Positions 8,616 to 16,259 of a DNA stretch of 64,000 nucleotides are shown in pieces (position 1 is the first letter of the stretch; every line of letters begins with the position of its first letter). The notes below the pieces were generated by a model, which saw only the letters and a program-made list of their open reading frames with translations, ran no database searches and had not been told where the DNA came from. Position numbers and translations under genes: made by a program. Source of the stretch: Azospirillum sp. OGB3 (GTDB lineage: Bacteria; Pseudomonadota; Alphaproteobacteria; Azospirillales; Azospirillaceae). The stretch is taken from contig NZ_JACHYN010000003.1 in assembly GCF_014192915.1 (NCBI RefSeq), positions 186,001-250,000 of the forward strand. Reading direction: 5' to 3'.

Positions 8616-9110
8616 TTAAAACTCTAACGACAATTGACGTTGGATGGTTTCGAAGGGTTCTAACGCGAACCAAGCACCGAGCCGCTTCGCTGCGGCGATC
8701 ATTGGGCCAAGGGAAGAGTTTGCCTCGCGGAGAGCAATTGGCAGATCAGTACCTCCAACTGCCCGGAAGGTCGGAAATCCTTCTCCTCCATCGCGCTGCA
8801 GCAAACCTGAAGAAACACCGAGTTGGAGGCCGCACAACGCAGCAGGCGAGGCACCTTCAATACGGGCCTGCAGCCCTGCGATGAGGTCAGGGCGTTCAAC
8901 CACAACCTTTAGAAATCGACTATCAAATTTCATCCGGTAGATCTTCTCGACAGTTTCGCGATGGAATAGCAAGCCAGTGCCCACCAGAAAGACGGGCAGA
9001 ATTGGCGATCCCCCCTTAGCTGTCTCGCTATATTTTTGTGCTAAATGCCAATATAGGCGAGCAAGTAGCGCTGGATTTCTTGCAATCAACTCTTCATGAT
9101 CGTCCCTCAT
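8616..9110 (-). CDS. ABC-3C system middle component
   Basis: 164 residues lying between the effector and the ATPase with only 1 and 3 bases of spacing. It begins EELIARNPALLARLYWHLAQKY and ends ... LGAWFALEPFETIQRQLSLEF. Its size, helical N-terminus and position match the 'middle component' families of ABC-three-component systems, thought to bridge ATPase and effector. The segment FLVGTGLLFHRETVEKIYRMKFDSRFLKVVV fits this family style. Assignment rests mainly on context. The start ATG has an AAAGGGG sequence in the preceding gene's end. Confidence 0.75.
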   Translation of the reverse strand: MRDDHEELIARNPALLARLYWHLAQKYSETAKGGSPILPVFLVGTGLLFHRETVEKIYRMKFDSRFLKVVVERPDLIAGLQARIEGASPAALCGLQLGVSSGLLQRDGGEGFPTFRAVGGTDLPIALREANSSLGPMIAAAKRLGAWFALEPFETIQRQLSLEF

Positions 9111-9111
9111 T

Positions 9112-10272
9112 TCAGCCCCTTTGCTGGAATGTTGGATCCCACCAAATCTCGTCTTCGTCCGCTAGGCGATGATAGTGGCCCGAGGTCATGTAGAGTTCAT
9201 CGCAGGCGTGGCCGTCGAGGTTCTCACGATGATCATATGTCACATCAGCCAGCACGGTTTGGCCGATCTCTGTCTTTGACCGTTCGGCAAGCTCGCGTCT
9301 TCTGCGGCGCATCACCCCCGCCCATCGTTCGCGCAACCGAGCAGAACGATTTCTCCATTCGACGTCCGGCACATCACCTGCTCGTACGAGTCGATGCTTT
9401 TCGATACTGAACTTTAGAAAATGGTCGACAGCTTGAACGACGTCCTCATCCTCAGCTTCAATCCGCCCTAGGTGTTCCACAAAATTCCTCGAAAGCGCAC
9501 CCTGCCGGACTTTCTCATCGATAACAATTTCCGCAGCGGCACGGGGGAGAAACCGGCTGCTGGCTTGTTTTGCTTGCAAAGCATGGCTTTGAATAAGGAT
9601 TTCCGTTCGGGTGATCACACCAGCGCGTCCCTCCGACCAGTCAGCTCGCATGCGATTGGTCAGCCAACCGAACAAGCCGTCAAGGATGTCTTCCGCGTCT
9701 GCACGGGGGTTTAGGCCCAAGCCGTTTGCTATCGACTTCCGTTCGCTTATTTGATCACTAGCTTCAACAATCTCTATTTTCGAAACGATGAACAGAAGTA
9801 CGTCATCACTCCTTCTCAGAACGTCATCAATTATCTCTTGGATTTTTGATGAACTTCGCTTACTGCCAATTTTGCGCAGGGCCTGAACGACGTCAGTCGC
9901 CTGTATTTGACCAGCGCTTTGCTGCTTGAGAAGCGTTGCGATCGGCGATGAGACCCACTGATTGACAAAGAAAATGTATCGCATGCAGCAATCACCGCCG
10001 GGCGCCTCATAGTGCCTGAGCCAAATCTGCAAGGTGCGCCATACCGCTCGAGTCCGGTCACCTAAAAGTCGCGCACCTGTGCGGGTTGAGCTCTTATCTT
10101 GCTCGAGAACAACAACCTTGCCGTCCTTCATGACAGCAACATCGTCAACGTGCTCGACCGCGACGGCTGTTTCTCCGCTCGCCGCATGCGCGAGGTGGTA
10201 AAGCGCCCTATCCAGCTGAAGGATGTAACCCGCGGCCTGAGCAGGCGCAATATTGTCAGCTAGCCGTCTCAA
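9112..10272 (-). CDS. ABC-3C effector with REase-like N-terminal domain
   Basis: 386 residues with a TTG start (MRRLAD; AGGGGA upstream). The N-terminus is typical of DUF4297-like/restriction-endonuclease-fold effectors: GYILQLDRALYHLA, then E40, HVDD (to 44), and GKVVVLEQDKSS with E57 and K60 placed as the E/QxK pair of a PD-(D/E)xK nuclease. The rest (about 90-386) is helical and carries the C-terminal region found with these systems (RLADEDEIWWDPTFQQRG). It is the first gene of the operon with the middle component and ATPase. Predicted job: a nuclease unleashed on invasion (inferred). The exact catalytic set needs an alignment. Confidence 0.8.
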   Translation of the reverse strand: MRRLADNIAPAQAAGYILQLDRALYHLAHAASGETAVAVEHVDDVAVMKDGKVVVLEQDKSSTRTGARLLGDRTRAVWRTLQIWLRHYEAPGGDCCMRYIFFVNQWVSSPIATLLKQQSAGQIQATDVVQALRKIGSKRSSSKIQEIIDDVLRRSDDVLLFIVSKIEIVEASDQISERKSIANGLGLNPRADAEDILDGLFGWLTNRMRADWSEGRAGVITRTEILIQSHALQAKQASSRFLPRAAAEIVIDEKVRQGALSRNFVEHLGRIEAEDEDVVQAVDHFLKFSIEKHRLVRAGDVPDVEWRNRSARLRERWAGVMRRRRRELAERSKTEIGQTVLADVTYDHRENLDGHACDELYMTSGHYHRLADEDEIWWDPTFQQRG

Positions 10273-10804
10273 GTTCCCCTATACCGAATCAGCTTCACCC
10301 CAGGACCACATCGAATTGTAAGGATTTTTTGCGGTAACGCAACCTACGTTGCGGCGCTTGGCCTCAACCCACAACCAGAGCCAGCCTCCATCCTTGATCC
10401 TGCCTTCGTAATTACCATGGTTCCTGTCACTGCGCAGGGCGTTGGTTGAGCATGGTGGGTGGTGCCATGGGCTTGAATCGAAAGGGGCGGAACCGCAGTC
10501 CCGCCCCTACCTGCCGGGCCAACTCCTGCCGATCCCTACGCATCTGCGTTGCTCACACCGTCCAGCCGCATGGTCAAGGGGCTGGTTCCGTTGCACGAGC
10601 CCACTGCGTTAACAGGTCTTCAGGAAGCCTGTAGGGTTTTCGTCGGCGCTGTAGTGTTCAGGCCAGCGCATTGCCAGCCAGGAAGCGCCGGCTGGTCTGT
10701 GACATCCGGTACGTTCGCAGTGCCGGCCTGGGCAGGGCCGGCAAGCCCGCGGGCGTGACCTATGGACTGTGATCGAGGTGCAGGCTGTCCGTTGTGTGTC
10801 CGTC

Positions 10805-10832
10805 ACGGATTGCAAACGGATTCATGACGGAT
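10805..10832. repeat. Three ACGGAT copies in 11-bp phase
   Basis: ACGGAT occurs at 10805, 10816 and 10827, each followed by five variable bases; a fourth copy lies near 10880. Spacing of one helical turn would present all copies on one DNA face. The repeat is short, so this may be chance. Confidence 0.35.
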
Positions 10833-11171
10833 CGCACCGCCGTCCGTAACGGTGCGGCACCCGTTCCATCGGCCGTGGCGACGGATCGGAAACGGCCGTT
10901 GACCGGGTTCGCCGGGCGGCCAATGGGTTGTCCCTTAGCTCGGGGAAGGGGCGGTGGCGGCTTCTCCGGTCGCTGTGGCCCGGCGGCTGCGGGAGGGGGC
11001 TCCATAGTGCGGACGCCCTGGCAGCGAGCCGATGGGGGCAAGGAAGGCTGCAAGCGGAATCGAGTGGTGACCGTGCCGGGATATCCCGCAACGGAGCAGA
11101 ATCAAGTGCCTCACTTTTGAGAAAGTTGCGCCGGCTCCTGACTTTTCAGGAACCGACGGTCTGAACCAAGG

Positions 11172-11196
11172 GGTTCTTGCCACGATGGCAAGAACC
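11172..11196 (-). terminator. Strong hairpin after the integrase gene
   Basis: GGTTCTTGCCA (11172-11182) and TGGCAAGAACC (11186-11196) form a perfect 11-bp stem with a 3-base loop, 40 bases after the integrase stop on its strand. There is no T-tract, so Rho-independent termination is uncertain; it could also be a recombination or attenuation structure. Confidence 0.5.
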
Positions 11197-11235
11197 GTCT
11201 TTACGGCGGAGAGGGGTTTGCCTCACGGTGGGGCG

Positions 11236-12453
11236 TTACCCATCGGCCTGTTCGGTTTCCTCGTCCAACCCGGTAACGAACTGTGCCCATGCCTGCATCA
11301 GCAGGCGCCGCTTTTCGAACAGATCCCCGCGCTGATAGGCGGCCACCACCTTGTTGCCCTGTGTATGGGATAATGCTGCCTCCGCCACATCGTCTGGGAA
11401 ATGGGTCTTCTCGGCAACCCAGGTCCGGAACGTGCTGCGGAATCCATGAGGGGTGACGTCCAGCTTCATCCTGCGGAGCGTCATGTTCATCGCCATGTTG
11501 GAAAGCGGACGGTCCTTGGTCTGCCCGGTGAACACCAGCTCTCCCCTTCGGATCGCGCCCATCTTCCTCAGCAGTGCGAGGGTCGGTTCCGTCAGCGGCA
11601 CCCGATGTTCGACACCAGGCTTCATCCGCTCTGGCGGGATGATCCAAACCCGCCTCTCTGTGTCGACCTCTGACCATTTCGCGCCCAGAACCTCGCTGGT
11701 TCGTGTGGCGGTCAAGATGGCCAACTCCAGCGCCCGCGCTCCCATGCCGTCCTGAACCTGGAGCTTCGGCCAGAACGACGGCATCGAGGCGTAGTGCAGG
11801 GCGGCGTGATGCTCGACCTTCACCACATCGTTCTTGGCGGGCAAGATGTGGTCGAGGTGGCCGCGCCACCGGGCCGGGTTCTCGCCGGACCGATGTCCGC
11901 GGACCTTGGCGTAATCGAGAATCGATTCAATGCGTCCACGGACCCGGCTGGCCGTCTCCGTCTTGGTGGTCCAGATCGGTTCCAGAACCTTGAGCACGAG
12001 GTTGGTGTCGATGGCGTTGATGGGTAGGCTCCCGATCAACGGATAGGCATAGGTTTCGAGCGTCGACGTCCATTGCGCTCCATGCTTGGCGCTCTTCCAT
12101 CCGGCCTGCATCGATTCGATATAGCTGGCCGCGCACTCTTTGAATGTCACGGCACGGGCCGCCTCCAGCGCTTGTGCGGCTTCCTGAGCTTTCCTGGCTT
12201 CGAGCGGGTCAGTTCCCGCCGCTACGACCTTCTTCGCTTCTACGGCCTTGTCTCGGGCCTGCGCGAGGCTAACGACGGTGGTCGAGCCCAGCCCCATGTC
12301 CCTTCGTTTCCCGCCTATGGAGTAGCGGAAAATCCAGGTCTTGGCCCCCGTGGCGGTGACCTGGAGGTAGAGGCCATTGCCATCGGCGAAGAGGCCTGGG
12401 GTCCGAATCGTTTCAACTTTTCGAGCTGTTAGGCCGACGGCTTTTTTCGGCAT
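11236..12453 (-). CDS. Tyrosine integrase, P4 family
   Basis: 405 residues. N-terminal DUF4102-type arm-binding domain (residues 5-95: LTARKVETIRTPGLFADGNGLYL ... WIFRYSIGGKRRDMGLG), core-binding domain (105-200) and catalytic domain with R251, K278, H336-x-x-R339, H363 and the nucleophile Y373, so it looks fully active. It catalyses site-specific integration and excision of the island. The gene starts about 230 bases from the 3' end of tRNA-Ser, the expected attachment site. The intervening DNA holds four TGATGGGTA copies that could be arm-type sites. Confidence 0.95.
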   Translation of the reverse strand: MPKKAVGLTARKVETIRTPGLFADGNGLYLQVTATGAKTWIFRYSIGGKRRDMGLGSTTVVSLAQARDKAVEAKKVVAAGTDPLEARKAQEAAQALEAARAVTFKECAASYIESMQAGWKSAKHGAQWTSTLETYAYPLIGSLPINAIDTNLVLKVLEPIWTTKTETASRVRGRIESILDYAKVRGHRSGENPARWRGHLDHILPAKNDVVKVEHHAALHYASMPSFWPKLQVQDGMGARALELAILTATRTSEVLGAKWSEVDTERRVWIIPPERMKPGVEHRVPLTEPTLALLRKMGAIRRGELVFTGQTKDRPLSNMAMNMTLRRMKLDVTPHGFRSTFRTWVAEKTHFPDDVAEAALSHTQGNKVVAAYQRGDLFEKRRLLMQAWAQFVTGLDEETEQADG

Positions 12454-12486
12454 TTTCCGCTCCGGATCAGCAGGTTAGCCCCATGT

Positions 12487-12570
12487 TGATGGGTATCCTA
12501 TGATGGGTAACGTAGCAGCGTCAGGATGGCGGTGATGGGTACGAGGCGCTACCCGCTATCCTACCCATCA
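12487..12570. repeat. Four TGATGGGTA copies, probable arm-type or operator sites
   Basis: TGATGGGTA occurs at 12487-12495, 12501-12509 and 12533-12541, and once inverted (TACCCATCA) at 12562-12570, all within 84 bases between the integrase start and tRNA-Ser. Direct and inverted short repeats in this position are typical of integrase arm-binding sites or of an excisionase/autoregulatory operator. Confidence 0.6.
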
Positions 12571-12684
12571 TCAGGGGCCGGCTTCCGGCGGTCAAGGGCG
12601 ATGGTTGGCGAAGGAGGTGCCGGGCTAAAAGCCAGCAAACATGCGGGTTTGGCGGGGTTCAGCGAAATTCGACGAAGAAGAAAT

Positions 12685-12774
12685 TGGCGGATGGGGTGGG
12701 ATTCGAACCCACGGTGGGGTTGCCCCCACGCCAGTTTTCAAGACTGGAGCCTTAAACCGCTCGGCCACCCATCC
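12685..12774 (-). tRNA. tRNA-Ser (anticodon UGA)
   Basis: A 90-base class II tRNA with 5' acceptor GGATGGG pairing with CCCATCC, discriminator G and an encoded CCA; anticodon stem CCAGT/ACTGG around loop CTTGAAA gives anticodon TGA; a long variable arm follows, and the T arm has TTCGAAT. It reads UCA (and related) serine codons. Its 3' end abuts the island and is the likely attachment site of the adjacent integrase. Confidence 0.96.
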
Positions 12775-12979
12775 AATCAACGCTTTCAAGGGCTTAGCCT
12801 TGCGCGTCTAAGGACCATCGCCCTCTGGTCCCCGCTCTGATCCCCAAAAACAAAGCCTGATCTCGGCTCGCCGCTTGCTGGGGATCGGAAGCGGGGGGAA
12901 CATGCCGTGTCCCTGGTCCGGGGTCAACTCGCTTTTGAGCCCCGTTGTGCAGCGAACACCAACGTTAAACGTGAGGGCC
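12775..12979. other. Gap between tRNA-Ser and core genes
   Basis: About 205 bases with no gene and no clear hairpin. It should contain the tRNA-Ser promoter on the minus strand; none was resolved with confidence. Confidence 0.4.
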
Positions 12980-13552
12980 TCACATCCTGATCGGGCGGCC
13001 CAAATTCGACAACCGCTTCGTCGGCTTCGGGGGCGTCGGGGAGTCGGAGAAATCGGGAAGGCTGGAGGCTCGGCTGATGACCTTGCGGATCATGACACCG
13101 GTCGCCTCCAGGTCTTCGATCACCGTGGCCGAAACGCGGCCCGCGTAGTGCGGGCGATCCAGCTTGCTGCGCATCTCCTCGATGATCTTCAATTCCGGCT
13201 CGAACAGTTCGCGGGCGCCGATGGGAAGCGCCTGATCGTCCCGCATCCGTTCGAAATAGTTCCGCGTAGCGCGGGTCAGCAGGCCGGTCAGCAACAGGTC
13301 GATCCGTTCGAATTCCGTGCGCAGGTCGGACAGCTTCGCCGTGTTGACGGTCGTCAGGCGCTCTTCCGTCAGCGCGACGAGGGCGCGCACCTCTTCCACC
13401 TTTCGGCGGAAGCCGAGGAAGGAGGCGAAGCGGTCCTCCTGAATGTCGCGCTGCGCACGCGCGCCCAGAGCGACCGCCTCGCCGGCCTGCTGCTCAATGG
13501 CCGCCAGCAGTTCTTCGATCGCTCTGCGGCCGCTGTCCTGTCCCCAGACCAT
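12980..13552 (-). CDS. Conserved-looking coiled-coil protein, function unknown
   Basis: 190 residues from the ATG at 13552 (MVWGQDSGRRAIEELL), with GAAGAGG upstream; the open frame extends further but the added part is Arg/Ser noise. The protein is mostly helical and charged (AIEQQAGEAVALGARAQRDIQEDRFASFLGFRRKVEEVRALVALTEERL), ending in a Pro/Lys-rich tail. No signal peptide. It follows xthA by 73 bases on the same strand and may be in its transcription unit. I do not recognise the family. Confidence 0.75.
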   Translation of the reverse strand: MVWGQDSGRRAIEELLAAIEQQAGEAVALGARAQRDIQEDRFASFLGFRRKVEEVRALVALTEERLTTVNTAKLSDLRTEFERIDLLLTGLLTRATRNYFERMRDDQALPIGARELFEPELKIIEEMRSKLDRPHYAGRVSATVIEDLEATGVMIRKVISRASSLPDFSDSPTPPKPTKRLSNLGRPIRM

Positions 13553-13625
13553 CGTCTTGCCGCCTCTTCCCGCGGATGGGCGCTCGCTCGGCTTCCGAGT
13601 CGGCCTTGAGGATGCGTAAAAAAAT

Positions 13626-14411
13626 TTAAGAAATGTCTGATCCGTCGCGCAGCTCGAGCAGGACGGGCGTGTGGTCGGACGCCTTTTCCGCACCGCGTGG
13701 CCGACGGTCGATGCGGCATTCCACCAGACGGTCGGCGGCCTGTGGGGACAGCAGGAAGTGATCGATGCGCAGCCCCAGGTCCCGCGGCCAGCAGCCCGCC
13801 TGATAATCCCAGAAGGTGTAAGCGTGGTCATCGTCGTGAAGCGCGCGGTAGGCCTCGGTCAGCCCCAGATTCAGCAGGGCGCGGAACTTCGCCCGCGATT
13901 CGGGCTGGAACAGGGCGTCGCCGGCGAAGGCCACCGGGTCGAAGACGTCGCGCGGCTCCGGAATGATGTTGTAGTCGCCGCCCAGCACGAAGGGCATCTC
14001 CTGCGCCAGCAGACCGCGGGCGTGGGCGTGCAGCCGGTCCATCCAGCGGAGCTTGTAGGCGAACTTCTCCGTCCCGAGCGGGTTGCCGTTGGGCAGATAG
14101 AGCGAGGCGATGCGCACACCGGCCACCGTGGCCTCGACATAGCGGGCCTGCTCGTCCTCCGGCTCGCCGGGCAGGCGGGTCAGCACGTCCTCGTGCGGCG
14201 CCTTGGAGAGGAACGCCACGCCGTTGTAGGACTTCTGCCCCACCGGCGTGACGTGATAGCCCAACTCCTCGAAGGCGGCGCGGGGGAAGGCCGCGGTCTC
14301 GCACTTGATTTCCTGGAGCAGCGCGACGTCCGGGGACTCCGCGCGCAGCCAGTCGGTGATCAGCGGAAGGCGGGCCTTCGCCGAATTGACGTTCCAGGTG
14401 GCGATCTTCAC
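13626..14411 (-). CDS. xthA: Exodeoxyribonuclease III
   Basis: 261 residues. Class II AP endonuclease/3'-5' exonuclease in base excision repair. All active-site residues are visible: E34 in QEIK, Y105 in LYLPNG, D146 and N148 in GGDYN, D217 in RIDHF, D246-H247 in SDHTP. The length is standard. It lies 44 bases after erpA in the same direction, with the coiled-coil gene following. Confidence 0.95.
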   Translation of the reverse strand: MKIATWNVNSAKARLPLITDWLRAESPDVALLQEIKCETAAFPRAAFEELGYHVTPVGQKSYNGVAFLSKAPHEDVLTRLPGEPEDEQARYVEATVAGVRIASLYLPNGNPLGTEKFAYKLRWMDRLHAHARGLLAQEMPFVLGGDYNIIPEPRDVFDPVAFAGDALFQPESRAKFRALLNLGLTEAYRALHDDDHAYTFWDYQAGCWPRDLGLRIDHFLLSPQAADRLVECRIDRRPRGAEKASDHTPVLLELRDGSDIS

Positions 14412-14455
14412 GTCTTGTTCTTCTTGTTCGGCAAAGGCCGGGGAGAAAGGAACCG

Positions 14456-14824
14456 TCAGGCGGCGAAGGAGTTGCCGCAGCCGCAGGAGGCCGTGGCGTT
14501 CGGGTTCTTGATCTGGAAGGCGGCCCCCATCAGGTCCTCGACGTAATCGAGGGTGGAGCCGGCCAGCAGGTCCAGCGAGACGTCGTCGGTGACGACCTTC
14601 ACGCCGTTCTTCTCGAACACATGGTCGTCCTCGTTCGCCGTGGCGTCGAAGGCGAAGCCGTACTGGAAGCCGGAGCAGCCGCCGCCCGACACGGTCAGGC
14701 GCAGCATCAGGGCCGGATCGCCCTCGTGCTCGATCAGGAAGGCGACGCGCTTGGCGGCGCTGTCGGACACGGTCAGAACGCGCGCACCCTCTTGCGCGGT
14801 GGCGGGAAGGGCGGTGTCGGGCAT
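14456..14824 (-). CDS. erpA: A-type iron-sulfur carrier (ErpA/HesB family)
   Basis: 122 residues from the ATG at 14824 (MPDTALPATAQEG). The three conserved cluster-binding Cys are present: C50 in GGCSGFQYGF and C114/C116 in SCGCGNSF. It delivers Fe-S clusters to apoproteins. ErpA, IscA and HesB are hard to separate from sequence alone; a location outside an isc or suf operon favours ErpA. Transcribed divergently from dgt and upstream of xthA. Confidence 0.9.
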   Translation of the reverse strand: MPDTALPATAQEGARVLTVSDSAAKRVAFLIEHEGDPALMLRLTVSGGGCSGFQYGFAFDATANEDDHVFEKNGVKVVTDDVSLDLLAGSTLDYVEDLMGAAFQIKNPNATASCGCGNSFAA

Positions 14825-15028
14825 GGGACGGACCTCAGTGTTTCGCGGGGCGTTTCGCGGGACAGACGACACAACGACGAATGTAAGGGGGCGTCCGCCT
14901 TTCGTCAAAGGCATGTCCGGCGAACTCATGCCTGACCTGCGGTTCGCCTGGACGCGGCTGCCGGATGTCTCGGCCGGTCTCCGCCTTCGCCGTTGCGCAG
15001 CGCGGTTTGCGTCGGTAGTGTCCGCGCC

Positions 15029-16228
15029 ATGACGGCGGACTTCTCCCAGGATCGCCCGGCGCCCCATGGCTGCGACCCCGCACAGACGCGCGGCCGGCTG
15101 TTCCCGGAGCCGGAAAGCCCGACGCGCTCGTGCTACCAGCGCGACCGCGACCGCATCGTGCATTCCGGTGCCTTCCGCAAGCTGAAGTACAAGACGCAGG
15201 TCTTCGTCTATCACGAGGGCGACTATTTCCGCACCCGCCTGACCCACAGCCTGGAGGTGGCGCAGATCGCCCGCTCGATCAGCCGCGCGCTGGGGCTGAA
15301 CGAGGATCTGGCCGAGGCGGTGGCACTCGCCCACGATCTCGGCCACACGCCGTTCGGCCATGCCGGCGAGGACGCGCTGAACGCCTGCATGGCGCCCTAC
15401 GGCGGCTTCGCCCACAACGACCAGACGCTGCGCATCCTGACTATGCTGGAGCGGCGCTACGCCGATTTCGACGGGCTGAACCTCACTTGGGAAGCGTTGG
15501 AAGGCGTGGTCAAGCACAACGGCCCGCTGCTTCCTATCGGCGATGGTGAAAAGCTGCCGACGACCCTGGCCGCCTTCCAAGAGCGCTGGGACCTTGAGCT
15601 TCACACCAACCCGGGCGCCGAGGCGCAGGTGGCGGCCCTGGCCGACGACATCGCCTACAACAACCACGACATCGACGACGGGCTGCGCGCCGGCCTGTTC
15701 ACGGTGGACGAGGTGGCGGAACTGCCGCTGGTCGGCCCGGTGGTGCGGCAGGTCTGCGACCGCTATCCGGGGCTGGAGCGCTCCCGCCTGATCCACGAGA
15801 CGATCCGGCGGATGATCAACAACATGATCGTCGACCTGCTGGCCGAGACGCGGGAGCGGCTGGACCGCCATCGTCCGGGCAGCGCCGCCGAGCTGCGCGC
15901 CCTGCCGGAGGCGGTCGTCAGCTTCTCCCCCGCGATGGTCGAGGCGCAGCGGCCCTTGCGCGCCTTCCTGAAACAGCGCATGTACCGCCATTACCGGGTG
16001 AACCGGGAGATGAGCAAGTGCAAGCGGGTGGTCACCGCCCTGTTCGACCTGTTCATGGCCGAGCCGAACACCCTGCCGACGCAATGGCAGGAGGATGTTG
16101 CAAAGCAGGGAGGGCAGGGAGACCGGACGGTGCTGGCGCGGCTGGTCGCCGACTACATCGCCGGGATGACCGACCGCTACGCGCTCGCCGAATACGCCCG
16201 CCTGTTCGACATGGACGCCAAGACCTAA
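15029..16228 (+). CDS. dgt: dGTP triphosphohydrolase-like protein
   Basis: 399 residues from the ATG at 15029; an upstream in-frame GTG is less likely. HD-domain phosphohydrolase: [10 protein letters not shown] (H73), [14 protein letters not shown] (H102-D103 with H106 and H111) and the later '[13 protein letters not shown]' metal ligand, all as in alphaproteobacterial dGTPase-like proteins (type 2 subfamily). It hydrolyses dNTPs to deoxynucleosides and tripolyphosphate. It ends 31 bases before argS, probably in the same operon. Confidence 0.92.
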   Translation: MTADFSQDRPAPHGCDPAQTRGRLFPEPESPTRSCYQRDRDRIVHSGAFRKLKYKTQVFVYHEGDYFRTRLTHSLEVAQIARSISRALGLNEDLAEAVALAHDLGHTPFGHAGEDALNACMAPYGGFAHNDQTLRILTMLERRYADFDGLNLTWEALEGVVKHNGPLLPIGDGEKLPTTLAAFQERWDLELHTNPGAEAQVAALADDIAYNNHDIDDGLRAGLFTVDEVAELPLVGPVVRQVCDRYPGLERSRLIHETIRRMINNMIVDLLAETRERLDRHRPGSAAELRALPEAVVSFSPAMVEAQRPLRAFLKQRMYRHYRVNREMSKCKRVVTALFDLFMAEPNTLPTQWQEDVAKQGGQGDRTVLARLVADYIAGMTDRYALAEYARLFDMDAKT

Positions 16229-16259
16229 CCGGCCCAGACCTAAAGCAAGAATTGAAACG

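Larger units (their letters stand above)
10273..11235. other. Intergenic stretch between defence operon and integrase
   Basis: 963 bases with no supported gene; the open frames present are Arg/Pro/Gly-rich noise. Contents seen: three ACGGAT copies at 11-bp spacing (10805-10832), a hairpin GCACCG...CGGTGC (10834-10855), and a strong inverted repeat at 11172-11196. The operon promoter for the ABC-3C genes must lie near 10273-10400, but no clear -35/-10 pair was identified. Confidence 0.45.
1..12684. mobile_element. Genomic island (right part) integrated at tRNA-Ser
   Basis: The stretch from the left edge to the 3' end of the tRNA-Ser gene carries accessory genes only: a broken phage-type gene, orphans, an XRE regulator, an ABC-3C operon and a tyrosine integrase whose start faces the tRNA. 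Several genes (5129-5485, 6591-10272) are visibly richer in A/T than the core genes to the right. An integrase directly beside the 3' end of a tRNA gene is the classic layout of an integrative island. I found no second copy of the tRNA 3' end inside the window, so the left boundary is either outside it or eroded. The extent is inferred. Confidence 0.55.

Noticed and set aside
10794..11120. Possible CDS of 108 residues between the defence operon and integrase
   Set aside because: Gly/Arg/Pro-rich, no RBS, interrupted composition; looks like noise.
1..12684. A second attachment site matching the tRNA-Ser 3' end
   Set aside because: No convincing copy of the tRNA 3' portion was found within this stretch, so the left junction is not called.
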